A model generated the notes under the pieces. The model made no database searches and had not been told where the DNA came from. It was given only the letters and a program-made list of their open reading frames with translations. Shown here piece after piece: positions 42,314 to 53,517 of a stretch of DNA of 64,000 bases. Position numbers and translations under genes: made by a program. The stretch spans positions 1,842,912 through 1,906,911 of the forward strand of contig VZQC01009936.1 in the NCBI GenBank assembly GCA_009823505.1, in the 5' to 3' direction. The stretch's first letter is position 1, and every line of letters begins with the position of its first letter. Origin of the DNA: Rhizomys pruinosus. Lineage: Eukaryota > Chordata > Mammalia > Rodentia > Spalacidae.

Positions 42314-42538
42314 GGATCTCACTGACATCGCCCGACCTGCGGCTCCGGAACCGCAGGAGTCAAACAAACCCTGAGGTGTGCAGCCGATCCGGGCCTGGAG
42401 GCACCTTGGCTTTGTGCTGCGGGTGCCCGCCAATCCAACGCTCTAGAACGCGTCCTATAGGAGAGAAAACAGTTTCCAATGGGAGAATCCGGAAGTATTA
42501 ACTCCAAGAAGCCCGTGGGGAAACCCTACGACAGGCTT
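42314..42538. other. unassigned GC-rich DNA
   Basis: Upstream flank of the tRNA-Lys gene. Confidence 0.3.
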
Positions 42539-42611
42539 GCCCGGCTAGCTCAGTCGGTAGAGCATGAGACTCTTAATCTCAGGGTCGTGGGTTCGAGCCC
42601 CACGTTGGGCG
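42539..42611 (+). tRNA. tRNA-Lys-CTT: tRNA-Lys (anticodon CTT)
   Basis: Canonical 73-nt tRNA-Lys, terminator TTTT at 42617-42620. Confidence 0.98.
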
Positions 42612-43320
42612 AGTAGTTTTGCAACTGAGATACTGAGAAAGTTAAGTGATGTTTAATTTTTTTCTCTCCTGCTGTTTGTGGATTGTGCGTTGTCTAGGGT
42701 TCAGAATCCCTATTTCCACCAACAAGTGGGCCACAAAAACACTGAGCCAAGCCGTCCTTTAACTTCTGTCTTTCTGCCTTATAGAATGTTTAACTTCTAC
42801 ATATTTAACTTGTTTTATGACTGTCCAGTTTTCATAAAACTTCTAGGTATAGTACAAAGAACATTTCTTTGTCTTCGGAATACTTCGAGAAGGGCTCCGC
42901 TCCTCAGGACCTCCTTGAAATGCCTAAGTTCAGCAGTAGCTAACCAGGCCGCATCAAGAAATGGAAATGATCAAGTCTCCTGCTGCAGGTTCAGTCTCTA
43001 GAAAGTCAGATTCAGAGAAAACATTGCCACAAGCACCACAAAATCATCTGTGAACCACAGGACTGCTCTTGCTTAAAATTGTACGAAAATATCAAATGCA
43101 TAATTCATCCTTCATGTTGCAGAATGACAGTGTAAAGTGAATTCCCAACCTCAGGAAGGCCTTCCTGTGGATTACTGACATAGCGTTAATTAGGAAGTAT
43201 CCTGGAACACAACACAGCAGAAGCTTCCAATTTTACTGTACACCAGGGCTTGTGGTTTGGGAAGTTTTTATCCAAAGGATGAAGCCATGCATTTCATGGA
43301 TTTAAAAATACACCATTGCC
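42612..43320. other. unassigned DNA
   Basis: A/T-rich. A 107-residue frame (42678-43001) has no recognised domain. Confidence 0.3.
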
Positions 43321-43321
43321 A

Positions 43322-43475
43322 GTTGTAGTGGCGCATGCCTTTAATCCCAGCACTTGGGAGGCAGAGGCAGGCGGATCTCTGTGAGTTCAAGGCCAGCCTG
43401 GTCTACAGAGTGAGCTCCAGGCCAGCTGGGGACTAAAGGAAGATCCTGTCTCAAAAATACAAAAAAAAAAAAAAA
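43322..43475 (+). mobile_element. B1 SINE
   Basis: CAGTTGTAGTGGCGCATGCC to TCCTGTCTCAAAAATAC plus poly(A). Confidence 0.94.
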
Positions 43476-43599
43476 CAATAGTGTCATATGTCCTTGTCTC
43501 TCAATGAGCTATGTCCCTACCCTCAGCCTACAGTTTTAAGACTAGACAGTTGTAAGTAACTGGGTTTATAAAGGATAAGGTCTTTCAAAACTAACTGTA

Positions 43600-43733
43600 A
43601 CCTAGCCAAGAGTACAGATACACATCTATAATCCCAGTGTTTGGGAGGAAGATGCAGGAGAATTGTGAATTCAATCCCAGCCTGGTCTACATATCAAGAC
43701 ACTATCTCAAACATTAAAAAAAAAAAAAAAACC
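43600..43733 (+). mobile_element. B1-like SINE, diverged
   Basis: TATAATCCCAGTGTTTGGGA, CCCAGCCTGGTCTACATATC and poly(A). Confidence 0.85.
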
Positions 43734-44009
43734 ACAATACAGTTGTACACCTAGGATCTGAACAAGTAGTATTTTTAATATCAACTATAACTGGTGGTTC
43801 TTATAAGAGTGAAATAAAGGCACAGGCTTTTTCTATAAACTGAAAATGTGTATTTCTTATTTGAAAACAAAACGTAAGATGGCTGCATACAAAACCCTCT
43901 GAATTACTTATCAGGTGCCCCTTTACATTCTTAGTTTTCCACTCTTTTTCAACGGGTAAAACCCCTTTGAAACATCAACAAAGAGGTCCAAAACAAGGCA
44001 GCAGTACAC

Positions 44010-44082
44010 TACCCCGGGTGGGACTCGAACCCACAATCCCTGGCTTAGGAGGCCAATGCCTTATCCATTAGGCCACCGGGGC
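44010..44082 (-). tRNA. tRNA-Arg-CCT: tRNA-Arg (anticodon CCT)
   Basis: A 73-nt gene. GCCCCGG pairs with CCGGGGT, loop CTCCTAA, box B GGTTCGAGTCC. It differs from the 17512 copy in the acceptor pair and one anticodon-stem base (T-G wobble). A T4 lies about 18 bp downstream on the minus strand. Confidence 0.96.
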
Positions 44083-44511
44083 TGACGAGACTGCATTCTT
44101 GCAGATTCTCAACCAGTCCTTCACTTTCAGCCACTCCCACACCCATTCTATGGGAATTTCATGGGATCCTGCGCAGTCTGCTCATGGATCTCCGTCCTTT
44201 CTCTGGTCCTTTTCACCTCCTGTCAATCCATGCTCTGGCCGGCACTGGAACATCCTTGGAATCTGAGGCCGAGCTTGTGAAAATGGAGCCGGAAAACTTG
44301 GGTCCCTGGGTCTTATCTCAGCTCATTGGCGATCCGCGATGCAAGGAATCCAAGATTACAATACTAGATGAACCCTTCAATACCGGAACAGACAGTAGAG
44401 GAAAAGGTGTCTGCGATCGAGCGAGAGCCGTAGCGGTAACTTAAGTGCTTTGCAGTGGCCGCTTCCCTATCCAGCAAGTGTGCCCTGCCTGCGCTTGATA
44501 GAGCATGCTTT
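44083..44511. other. unassigned DNA
   Basis: An 86-residue plus-strand frame (44184-44444) begins MDLRPFSGPFHLLSIHALAG; not recognised. CpG-rich end near 44400-44460. Confidence 0.3.
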
Positions 44512-44660
44512 TTTGTTTGTTTTGTTTGTTTTTGGCGTTTTTAAGACAAGGTCTCCCTTTAGTCCCAGCCTTTATACCAGGCTGGCTTTGAACTCACAGA
44601 GATCCACCTGCCTCTGCCTCTCAAGTGCTGGTATTAAAGGCGTGAGCCACCGCGCCCGGC
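44512..44660 (-). mobile_element. B1 SINE
   Basis: GGCGTTTTTAAGACAAGGTC to GAGCCACCGCGCCCGGCC, antisense, with a small internal loss. Confidence 0.92.
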
Positions 44661-44689
44661 CAAGGAGCCTGGCCTTTTTTTATTTTTTT

Positions 44690-45662
44690 ATTTTTTTTAT
44701 TATTTTTTTTAAGGGATTTTACAATATAATGACACAGCTGTTTGCAGATAACATTGATGTTACTCAGTATGTCATACAATTAGGTAATTGGTGCATTTTG
44801 CAAGTGTCTATGTCCAAATTTTGAACAACCCAAGGTTCCCATAGTCCAGTTGGAGAAGCTTGTATGCACAGGCATGTTGATCAATCAGGAGTCCAGACTA
44901 TATTCCTGTAGTCTCATGATTCACCCCTATCTCTCCACAACCCTTACAATCTACCTACGCCTCCTCTTCCGCAGTTTGTTCCCTGGGCTTTGGGAAAGGG
45001 GCACAGTGGGTGAGAAGAAAACAGTCTAATTTCTTTGGAGTTGTCATTTTGGACTCCAGTCTGTTCAGGTTGTTTCCCTTCATGGATTGACAGCTTTCCC
45101 AGTGATACCCTTTTTAGTCATACTAACAAAGCACATGCTATTGGATGTACAGGCATTTAAGCAGTACCAATTATTATGTCAAGCTAAGCTGTGAGCATAG
45201 ACACAGATGCTTGGATGGTATGCTAATCCACAAACTGTGGTTCCTCTATAAAGGGTGACAAGTTCTTATTGTGGCTTATAACATCTCCTAACCACTAGAG
45301 GACATAAGCTTGTGGCATCCGCTGTGAGTTATTCCTCCAAGGAGAGAGCTAATAGCCAAATAGATTTGGGATATATATAGACACTTGGCTACCACTGTTG
45401 CACAGTGTCTCCAGGCTGTTGAGGTGTAGCTGATATTGACGGAGGAGTCTTGCTTGTCTCAGGGAGACCAATATTTTGCTGTATTGCTTTAGTGGCCTTT
45501 GGTAATGCTCTCTAGCATTTCAGAGGCCAGTTGTACGCTAGCAAGTGATGTCTCATAACATTTTTCATGCTCACACCAGGTCTTTGACAACAGGGACTTA
45601 CTGCCTTTCTCCTTGCAGATATCCCATTTATAGGCAAAAGGCCTTTATAATTGGGGGGGGGG
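44690..45662. mobile_element. interspersed repeat shared with 30.0-30.7 kb
   Basis: Longer copy of the same family. GGAGTCCAGACTATATTCCT, CGCCTCCTCTTCCGCAG and TTAAGCAGTACCAATTATTA parallel the first copy. No ORF. Possibly an L1 3' end. Confidence 0.5.
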
Positions 45663-46633
45663 GAGCCTGGCCTTTTATCTTTTTCTTTTTATCAGGTATA
45701 CCTAAGAGAACCTGAGGCCTCTGGCTTGTAGGTTGTGGGCTGAAGCACGTTAGGTTTCCATCATGTCCTTTAGTGTGTGTGCGCTTGTGTATTTAACTTG
45801 TAGAAGCGACCTTCCTCCCTTCCTTCCTTCAATTTCCGAGCTTTTATTAAACCACTGTGACACCAAAAGACATGACTCTGCATACCTTTAGGTCACCTGA
45901 GCTGGCCCTACGCCCTCCTCCCCTGCGGTCCTCCTCCCCTTGCTGGGTTGGGGACTCAGGTGGCAGAATATTGACTATTCTTAGAATTCCTTGGAAAGCG
46001 AATTTTTCCCAGGAGGAATGTCAACTTAATCCTGGATACACTTTCTATAAAAATATGTAAATGTGTGTTTCCAGATATAAGCACACACCTTGATATTATC
46101 ATTGTTGAGACAGGGTCTGTGCAGCCCAAGCTGGCCTCAACACTTCCTAAGCCTTGAATCCTGCTTCCATTTCTCATGTGCTGAGATTCAGGTGTGTCCG
46201 GACAAGGTCACGCTCACTTTGTAAAAAATCTAAATAATCGATTTGTTTGTTTTCTTGGGTTTCATAGAGTTGGACTTATATATAAATCAAATTCGTTTCT
46301 TTAATTATATCCAAATGTACACTTCAGTAGCTAACACCACTAATGGCATTATCATTATCCCGATAGCCTACTGGGTTTTTAGCCCAAGTGGTTTTGAGGC
46401 CTCAAACAACACAAACAGGCATCTATCAGTTTTTTTGTTTGTTTGTTTCAGCTCTAATTCGTGTAGCTCGCGATCTCTGGCTTCAGCTATTTAGAAGAGT
46501 GCTCGCCTGTTCCCTTGAGTCGTCTCGGTCGTCTCAGATATGGGACCCAAGTAAACTGTGTAGGGACTGTCTTGGGCTGGCTCAGGAAGAAAACCCTAGA
46601 GGGTTATTTAAAAAATAAAAAAAAGATTTACAG
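45663..46633. other. unassigned DNA with an antisense B1 relic
   Basis: An antisense B1-like relic at 46103-46200 (GTTGAGACAGGGTCTGTGCA to GCTGAGATTCAGGTGTG). Otherwise nothing recognised. Confidence 0.4.
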
Positions 46634-46706
46634 CGACCACGAAGGGACTCGAACCCCCAATCTTCTGATCCGGAATCAGACGCCTTATCCATTAGGCCAC
46701 GCGGCC
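46634..46706 (-). tRNA. tRNA-Arg-CCG: tRNA-Arg (anticodon CCG)
   Basis: A 73-nt gene. GGCCGCG pairs with CGTGGTC (two wobbles normal for this isoacceptor), box A TGGCCTAATGGA, loop TTCCGGA (CCG), box B GGTTCGAGTCC. The T-stem opens GGGGG. A T7 run follows immediately on the minus strand. Confidence 0.96.
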
Positions 46707-47311
46707 CTGCATCCACTAGGGGCTTAACTCTCTCTATAAGGCTTGTTCAAGCCACTACTGCGCATGCCTAGAATAAAGGAACATCTCCGTCTTTCGAGCT
46801 GTACTATCCGGAATCCACAAGATGGGATCTCTGCTGACTCCGTTCTTTATGAACCTGCCTGCGCCTTCCGTCCAGCAAAAGCCTTTCCTGACCCGAGAGG
46901 CCCCATTCGGCTCTCTTCCTCCCCTTGCTGGCCGCCTGCTCGGGGTCAGGGACGCCTCGCGGCTCCCCAGTCCCTGCGCTTACGCCATCTCTTCACTAGT
47001 TGGTGTGCTGCTGTGATCTCGCTTCTCCCTACCCGACTAGCCTGCCGGAAACCGGCTGCCTCCCCTGCGTTTCCATCGCCCCGGCGCTGGGAGGAGACTT
47101 GAACGTGTTGCGCTAGGGCTCAGCTTGAGGATGAGCTGCGGTCCCTGAGCTGAGCCTTCCCAGGTCTTCCTTTCCCCTGGCCGCCTCAGCATATCCGTAG
47201 ATCCCAGGCCAACTTCTGCTCCCCAGGGGAACGGGCCAGAACTTTATCCATTATCCCACTGATTTCAGAGACAGCACACACTGCCTGGAGTCCAACGATC
47301 GTCCACAGATA
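46707..47311. other. GC-rich unassigned DNA
   Basis: CpG-rich from about 46880 to 47110, between the tRNA-Arg and the caspase 3' end. Frames here show no domain. Confidence 0.3.
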
Positions 47312-47317
47312 TTTATT
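47312..47317 (-). terminator. polyadenylation signal for the caspase gene
   Basis: AATAAA on the minus strand (TTTATT on plus), 84 bp beyond the caspase stop codon. Confidence 0.6.
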
Positions 47318-47400
47318 GCCCGCTATCGGAACTCCCAAGCCCAAGATGCTACGTCGGTGACTGGACACCGAAGACATGATGGACGGATGTAGGAAGGCAG

Positions 47401-49085
47401 TCACTCCTGAAAGCGCAGCCGGCGCCGGAGTGAGCTGCGGATCTCCAGGCAGGCCTTGCGCAATTCGTCACAGTCCGGCCCCAGCACGTCCAGCTCACAA
47501 ACTCTCCTGTTGACCTGAGGAGCAACACTGAGCCTGAACCCAGGACCCTTGGCCGAAGGGGGCTCGGCTCAGCACACTCGCGGCAGTCCTTACTTGTTGA
47601 CTTTTAATTTGGGGGGGGGTTGCTTTTTGAGACGGAGCCTCACTATGTAGCCCGGCTGGTATCGAAGTCTGGGATCCTGCTCCACCTCCCGGGTTCAGAC
47701 AGGCCCGACTCTTCCACTACCTTAACATCTTTTCACCTCACACTGCCCCAAATGCTTAACAGGAGTTCCTCTTCTCACCATCCCCTATCAATCAGATCAG
47801 TTGTACCTTCCTTGAACTTAATTAGCTTCACTCCCTTCCAGCCTGCAAAACTATCCAAATACACCAACCCCATCCTCTTGTCTCTACAGGGCATTTTCCT
47901 GCAGCCCCTGGTGGCGCTTTCTGCTCCCTGGGAAGCATGGCCATTGATGGCCCTTCTCCCCTGAACTTTAATGTATGCGACTAATAACTGCTGTGGAGTT
48001 GATCTGACTAGGGGGCCATGTATTTCATCATATGACACTGAGGGCAGGGGATCCTTCCTCCTCTCCACCATCAATCCAGCTCTTCTTTCATCACCTGACC
48101 CCACTGCCCCTAATACATACCTCTGTCAGCAGCTCAAGGAGGTCTCCTCCAGGGTTGTCTCTGATAACATCCACCAGCCTCTGGACAAAGTCTGAGCCCT
48201 TCTCATCCCTATAGGCTACATAGCCTAAGTCACAGGATCAGTGCCAGAGAGTCAGCCTCAGGATCCTCCTGCCCTCTGCTTCCCAACCCCCAGCGGCCTA
48301 CTGTAGGTGGGGGGGGGGGCAAGCTGCGTATCTGGGTGGAGACCAGGGCAAAAGCAAGGACTTCTTGCATCAGGAACAACTGCTGATATTTGCGATGTGA
48401 ATATTTGGGTAGATTTAATATGGAACACACATTTACTGTGGACTTACTAGGTACCAGGCATTGGCCAGAGCCCTGAAGCCAACAGAATTGCCCTGCCTAG
48501 ATAGAACTTAGACTTTGAGGAAATGGTTCTCATGACAAGTGCTTGGCACAGTTAGCACTTAACAGGAGTTCGCCATTGTTACTATTGATATGAATAGTAG
48601 ACTAAGGGAGGAAGATGGCTTAACTACAGATGTGCTGGTGCATCTGCAGCTCAGCCTCCAGCTCTTGCTGCTATTAAGACCACGCCAGGTCTTAGGGCAG
48701 GAAGCCACAGTAGCCGGGGGCATCTTACCTTCAGCAGCTGCGTAGACAATGAGGGTGTCTGCTTGCTCAGAGCTCCCTGGAGTAGGGCCCCAGGAAGGGG
48801 TGCCTATAAGAGGGGTCAAGCAAGACCTGGGACTGAGTCCCAGAATGCTGATGATGGGAGTCGACTCCACCAGCCCCAGGGTCTTGTCATCTCTGGCTCA
48901 AGGATAGCACAGTGGAAAGTGTGTAGGTCAGGAAAGACAGATGGAAATCCAAAGTTCAGCCTTACAGCATCCAGGCTGTGTGAACTCAGAAAAACTACTT
49001 CCCTTTTGCTGACTCCAGGGTACTGCCAGGCTGTTAGGGCCAGCAGCTTCTGCTCCCCAAAGGTCCGTGCAGCTTATGAATTTTT

Positions 49086-49116
<31 letters not shown>

Positions 49117-52100
49117 TTTTTATTTATTTTATTTTATTTTTTTTTTGGTCTTTACGAGACAGGGTCTCCCTGTAGCTCCAGCTGTCCTGGAACTCACTCT
49201 GTAGACCAGGCTGGCCTTGAACTCACAAAGAACTGCCCGCCTCTGCCTCCCGAGTGCTGGGATTAAAGGCGTGCGCCACCACGCCTGACCATGAATATTT
49301 TTTTTCTTCTTTAATCTTCGCAGAGGAGGGGGCAGAAGTGGCAGCGGAACTTGAGCTGAGAACCCTGGAGAAGCCCCCTGAATGATTCCTCCAGCCAACG
49401 TGCCAAGACCAGACTCCAGAAGGAAGGTGGACCCACCTGATGCATCAACGTGGATCTGGAGGACATCTGCCTGGGTGGGGATGGCTGTGGGTGCCCGTAG
49501 CCAGCGCCGGTACCAGGGAAGAGCTTTTGTCCCCACACCAGGGTCCCTGTTCCCTGGGAAAGGAAGGGAGCAGATACTTTTACTCAGTGGGTCCCTGGGA
49601 ATACCACTGGAGATCCAGACTCCATATAAGTAGTTGGGCAAAGATGAGACCTCAGACATTAAAGAACTGCAGCAGACCTGCTGGGTGGGTAACATTCAGA
49701 CAGACTCAAGTTTGTGGACTTGACTTTAGGAGAAAATGGAAGACAGGCAGGGAAGGACCACGCTTCCTGAAAGAAGAGGATGGCAAATGTGGGAGGCCTA
49801 GGCCTGGCAGGGAAAGTGGGCAGGTTGGATCAAGGCTGTTTACCCCCACGGCAAGCCTGAAGCAGGAAGATCTTGGGGCGGCCCCGAAGGGCCTGGCAGC
49901 GGCTCAGCTCCTGCACTAGCACCTCGGGCAGTACTTCTTGTCCATCAGCCCCTAGTAGCTGCCCCTGTGGCCCCCCATGGGCCATCAGGGCCACAAGGGC
50001 ACAGCTCACAGGGCCCGGGATGGTGTCCAGTCTCTCCTGGAATCGAGCCAGCTCCTCCCCGAATGCCTGGAGTGGTGGGAGAAGGTTGAGGTCTGGACCA
50101 CAGCCACCTACACCCTGGCTGTTCTCCATGGGGCTGGGGTGCTTCTCCAGTCTCTGCCTTGGAGATTAACGTACCCAAGGCAGGGAACTGACTGCCTCAT
50201 TCAAGAAGCAGGAAGTCAGAGGCTAAGCATGTGGGTGAGCTTCTTGCCAGTGATGTGCAAGAAGCTCAGGAGGGAAAATTCTGAGATCCTAGGGGCAAGG
50301 TGGCCTTCCTTCACAGTACCACCAGTCTGAGGCTTCCCCTCACCTGAGCTGTAGGGTCTGTCCTCAGGGTGGCCTTGAAGCCCAAGGTCTGGCACAGCTC
50401 CTTCAGTGCTGCCACATCGTGCTGTGCCCCAGGCCGGTCTTGAATCACAGGCAGGAGAAGGGCAGCCCTGGTCCCAGACAGGTCATACTGTGCACTGAAC
50501 CCAGGATCTGGCTATACAAAGAGTTAGGAAATACACACAGTAGACTGAGGGGACACTCAGTCCCTCCTCACCCTGCCTGCACCTCCCTAGCCTCTGCCCC
50601 ACCTGCAGCTGCAGCCACATGACTGAACTCCCCTGTTCTTCACCTCTGGCCTCCAGGGCTCCACACCTCCCAGACACAGTCTCCCCCGCAAGGAGCTCCG
50701 AAGGACTGGGCAGTAGATGTTCCCAGCGGACTCTTCAGCCACCCTGCAGAAGAGCTGAAGGGTGGACAGGGGAGGGCCCAAGGACATCTCAGGGGGCTTC
50801 TCTGTAGGGGACCAGGGGGAGAGGGCTGCAAGTGGAGGGCCAGGACTTTGGCTCCGAGGAGACTCAGCAAGCTCATGGCTACTATAGGCTTTTAGGGTCA
50901 CATGCCAGGGGGGGGAAGAAGAGGATGGGGAAGGTAGGATGGACCTAAGCAAGACTAGGCTCCGGTTCACACTCAAGATCGTTACCTTGCCTCAGGGGTC
51001 AGTGTACACAGAGATGGTAGCCACCCTAGAGGGGGACGAATCTATGAAAGAAGGCTCCCAGGGAGGCACTGGCTGGAGAGCTGCTAAGCTGAGAGCTATA
51101 GAACAGAGTGGGCCCATCGCCCTCACTTTCAGGTCACCCACATAGCACTGAACTGCCCAGAAGAATGTTTAGACCACAGGACTAGATAGACCAGAGGTAA
51201 TCTCAACCACCAGGGTCCTTCAGTAGAACAGGGCAGCAGCCCTGTCTGCAGGTCAAAAGGGGAAACTGAAAGTACCAGTGCAGAGTGCAAGGAAGGGCAC
51301 CAGTGACAGCCTGGAAGGGACGGCGAGGCTGGAGAGGACAAGGGGCACATGCTACACTAAGGGAACAACTTGGGCAAAAAGCAGGGCACTGAAAGGAGGC
51401 ACAGGATCTGAGGAGTCCCATGTAGGTGTGAAGACATGTCCTGAGGCCATCATGTATATGTTTGCAGAATGACACAGCGGCGTGTTAATAAACTTCACTG
51501 GAACTGGTTCTGAACAGCACAGTGGAGCCAAGGGGACACAGGCCCAGGCCTCCCTCTCCCACTGGCCCTCCCACCTCTGTCAGCAACTGCAGTAGTGACC
51601 AGTAAGGATACTGGCAGCAGATTTCCCCCAGGCCAGTAATGAAGGCTCCTGGCTCCCAGGAAGCTGGTGAAGAAACACCACAGGGTTGTTCACGCGAAGG
51701 AAGCTCCCAACTTTCCTGCCCATTCCCCCCTTACCTTACCCCCCCCACTACTGGGGTCCCTGCAGAGCCACTCACCCTTGGGGCCATTAGAGAGCAGCAG
51801 GAAGACTTTGGGGCAGCCCCGAAGGGCCTCACAGTGACTCAGCTCCTGGACCAGGGGTTGTAGCTGCCTTAGCTGCTCACTTTGGACTACCAAAGCCACC
51901 AGGGCGCAGCCCAAAGGGCCCCTATAGGCATCCAGCTGCTCCCGGAACTGCCTTAGCTCCTCAAGGAAGCCCTAAAGAAGAAGAGTCCAAGCCCGGCCCG
52001 AGTCTTGTGAAGCCCTCGATGAGGGTGGTGTCTGAGGGTACAGGCTGGGGTGGGAGGAGGGCTCACCTGGACTGGGGCCTCCCGCTTCTCACAGTTTTCA

Positions 52101-52415
52101 AAGCCCAGAGCCCGGAATACACCATCCAGGGCAACAAATGTGGTGACAGACACCCCGGGATTGCTGAGTCTCAGAGCCACCCTTGAACCCTGCATGTTGT
52201 ACATTCCCTGAGGAAGGAAAGTTACAGCTGGGCTGGGGCCCTGCTGAGTGTAGGACTGGGCTGGGCCGGCTGCAGTCTCTCACTACCTTTCTCCCCAGGC
52301 TATCCTGAGCATCCGCCAACTGTGCAGCCACCTGTAGGGTCCCAGACACCAGGAAGGCCATGAGGGTCAGGTGGGTCTGGTCTTCCTCCAAGCCTCTGGA
52401 ACTGGCTCCCAGCAC
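47401..52415 (-). CDS. Casp16: caspase-16-like protein with two tandem caspase domains (multi-exon)
   Basis: Cysteine protease family C14. Exons on the minus strand, joined by GT-AG sites with matching phases: 52415-52287, 52207-52067, 51971-51776, 51663-51575, 50754-50644, 50511-50344, 50066-49844, 49553-49437 (possibly alternative), 48803-48729, 48215-48121, 47514-47401 (stop TGA). The first five encode a degenerate caspase fold: MYNMQGSRVALRL opens the p20, but the catalytic His region reads LVALVVQSEQL, the Cys region LLLSNGPKG, and the p20/p10 junction exon is missing. The second domain has ALVALMAHGGPQGQL (His) and FLLQACRGG (Cys), then p10 pieces SSEQADTLIVYAAAE, YRDEKGSDFVQRLVDVI and C-terminal VNRRVCELDV to RLRFQE. 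About 446 residues without and 485 with the optional exon. The start is unsure: ATG at 52361 is possible, but a splice acceptor at 52416 suggests upstream exons. The closest known relatives are caspase-14/16; the symbol rests on synteny. Confidence 0.82.
47612..47705 (-). mobile_element. old B1-like fragment in the last caspase intron
   Basis: GCTTTTTGAGACGGAGCCTC, then CTATGTAGCCCGGCTGGTAT, antisense. Confidence 0.65.
48729..48803 (-). other. p10-start exon (B)
   Basis: 75 bp, phase 1 to phase 1, acceptor CTCTTATAG, donor GTAAGA. It encodes GTPSWGPTPGSSEQADTLIV and continues YAAAE, which splices to AYRDEKG of the following exon as in other caspases. Confidence 0.78.
49081..49292 (-). mobile_element. 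B1 SINE with A/T-rich tail
   Basis: TTTA array at 49081-49140, then GGTCTTTACGAGACAGGGTC to GCGCCACCACGCCTGACC. In the intron between the two p10-start exons. Confidence 0.95.
49437..49553 (-). other. alternative or duplicated p10-start exon (A)
   Basis: 117 bp, phase 1 to phase 1, acceptor TTTCCCAG, donor GTGGGT. It encodes a linker and IPTQADVLQIHVDAS, a caspase p10 opening equivalent to SSEQADTLIVYAAAE in the next exon. It can be included or skipped without a frameshift. Confidence 0.7.
49844..50066 (-). other. caspase domain 2, p20 exon with catalytic His and Cys
   Basis: The acceptor is CACCACTCCAG and the donor GTAAAC. It encodes AFGEELARFQERLD, then MAHGG (catalytic His) and QACRG (catalytic Cys). 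It leaves phase 1 (one G), which both downstream p10-start exons accept. This is the exon that makes domain 2 a plausible protease. Confidence 0.85.
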
Positions 52416-53517
52416 CTGGGGTCTGATCCTTGCCCTCTACACAGATTGCTTCCTATCAACTACTTATGATCCCATCTGGACTCTGCCCTTTCCTGGAACC
52501 CTGGGCTCCCTCCTCCTTCAACCCAGTTCTTTTCTCTAGCTCTGGCTGGTGACTGCCTGGCTGATACTGACATATGCCCACCTAAGCCAGGAGACTGCAC
52601 CCAATCCTATTCTTAGCTCTTGGCCCATGCGTCTATCTGATCTTTTTATACCTGAGTATCTCCCTTAAGAGTCAGCCCCAAGCACTAAAAAGTCTCATAT
52701 TGTCCCCAGCATTTTCACCCCGTCTTCCTTCACACCACCATGCACACACACCCATACACACCCACACACACCCACACACACCACAGCACTAAAGTAGGAA
52801 TAGCTGATTGGAAACATGCCTAGTCCACGGTATGTCCCTGAATGCTTCATCTGAGACCACAGGTTGTGCTAAACTGGGGACCCAGAGGCAAAGGTGGTCA
52901 TACATTGATCAGTGAGGGACAGGGACATCTTGTCTCCACCTGTCCTCAAGTGGGGGCCCCTAAGGCTGCCTGCCACCAGATGAACAGAAAGCACTACCAA
53001 GTCAGAGAAGGGCTGACTGGCCCTGACGAGGCACAACCAGGTCTGTGCAGGCCCCAGGGTAGACCAGGCATAGGGGAGGAGGGGTGCTGAGGATTGGCGA
53101 GGGCCAAATTGGTTTTGGCTGGTCAACCTCTCTCCCTGGCAGCCTCAAGTACACCCAGGGAAGTTTTTAGTTAAGGGTTTCACTGGACAGCGGGCATGTC
53201 CCCTCTCTCAACCAGTCAGCCCCACTTTAGCCTCTTCCTCATTTTACCACTGGTAAAGGAGGACCTGGTAAAGACCCCAAGTCATTCTTGACTTCCTACT
53301 CTGCCAGGGCAAGGAGGGCACAAACCGGGCCTGACTGGCTGACACAGGAGAGTGAGTCCCAAGGCTGAGACCTAGCCTAACTGCAGATCAGGACAGGGCT
53401 CCCCGTGGTGACTGACTGAACAGATCATGAGCCACCAGAGTGACCAGGCCAAGCAGGCAAGAGACAGACTTCCAGGCCCCCACCCTAAGGAATGAAAACC
53501 TGGAGAAACATTTCCAC
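52416..53517. other. intergenic DNA between the caspase and Zfp213
   Basis: Possible upstream caspase exon(s) not identified. A CACACC-rich tract at 52741-52785. No other gene seen. Confidence 0.35.

Noticed and set aside
49129..49695. 188-residue minus-strand frame as a single protein
   Set aside because: It is the p10-start exon (49553-49437) read through its donor into intron and an antisense B1. Only the exon part is supported.
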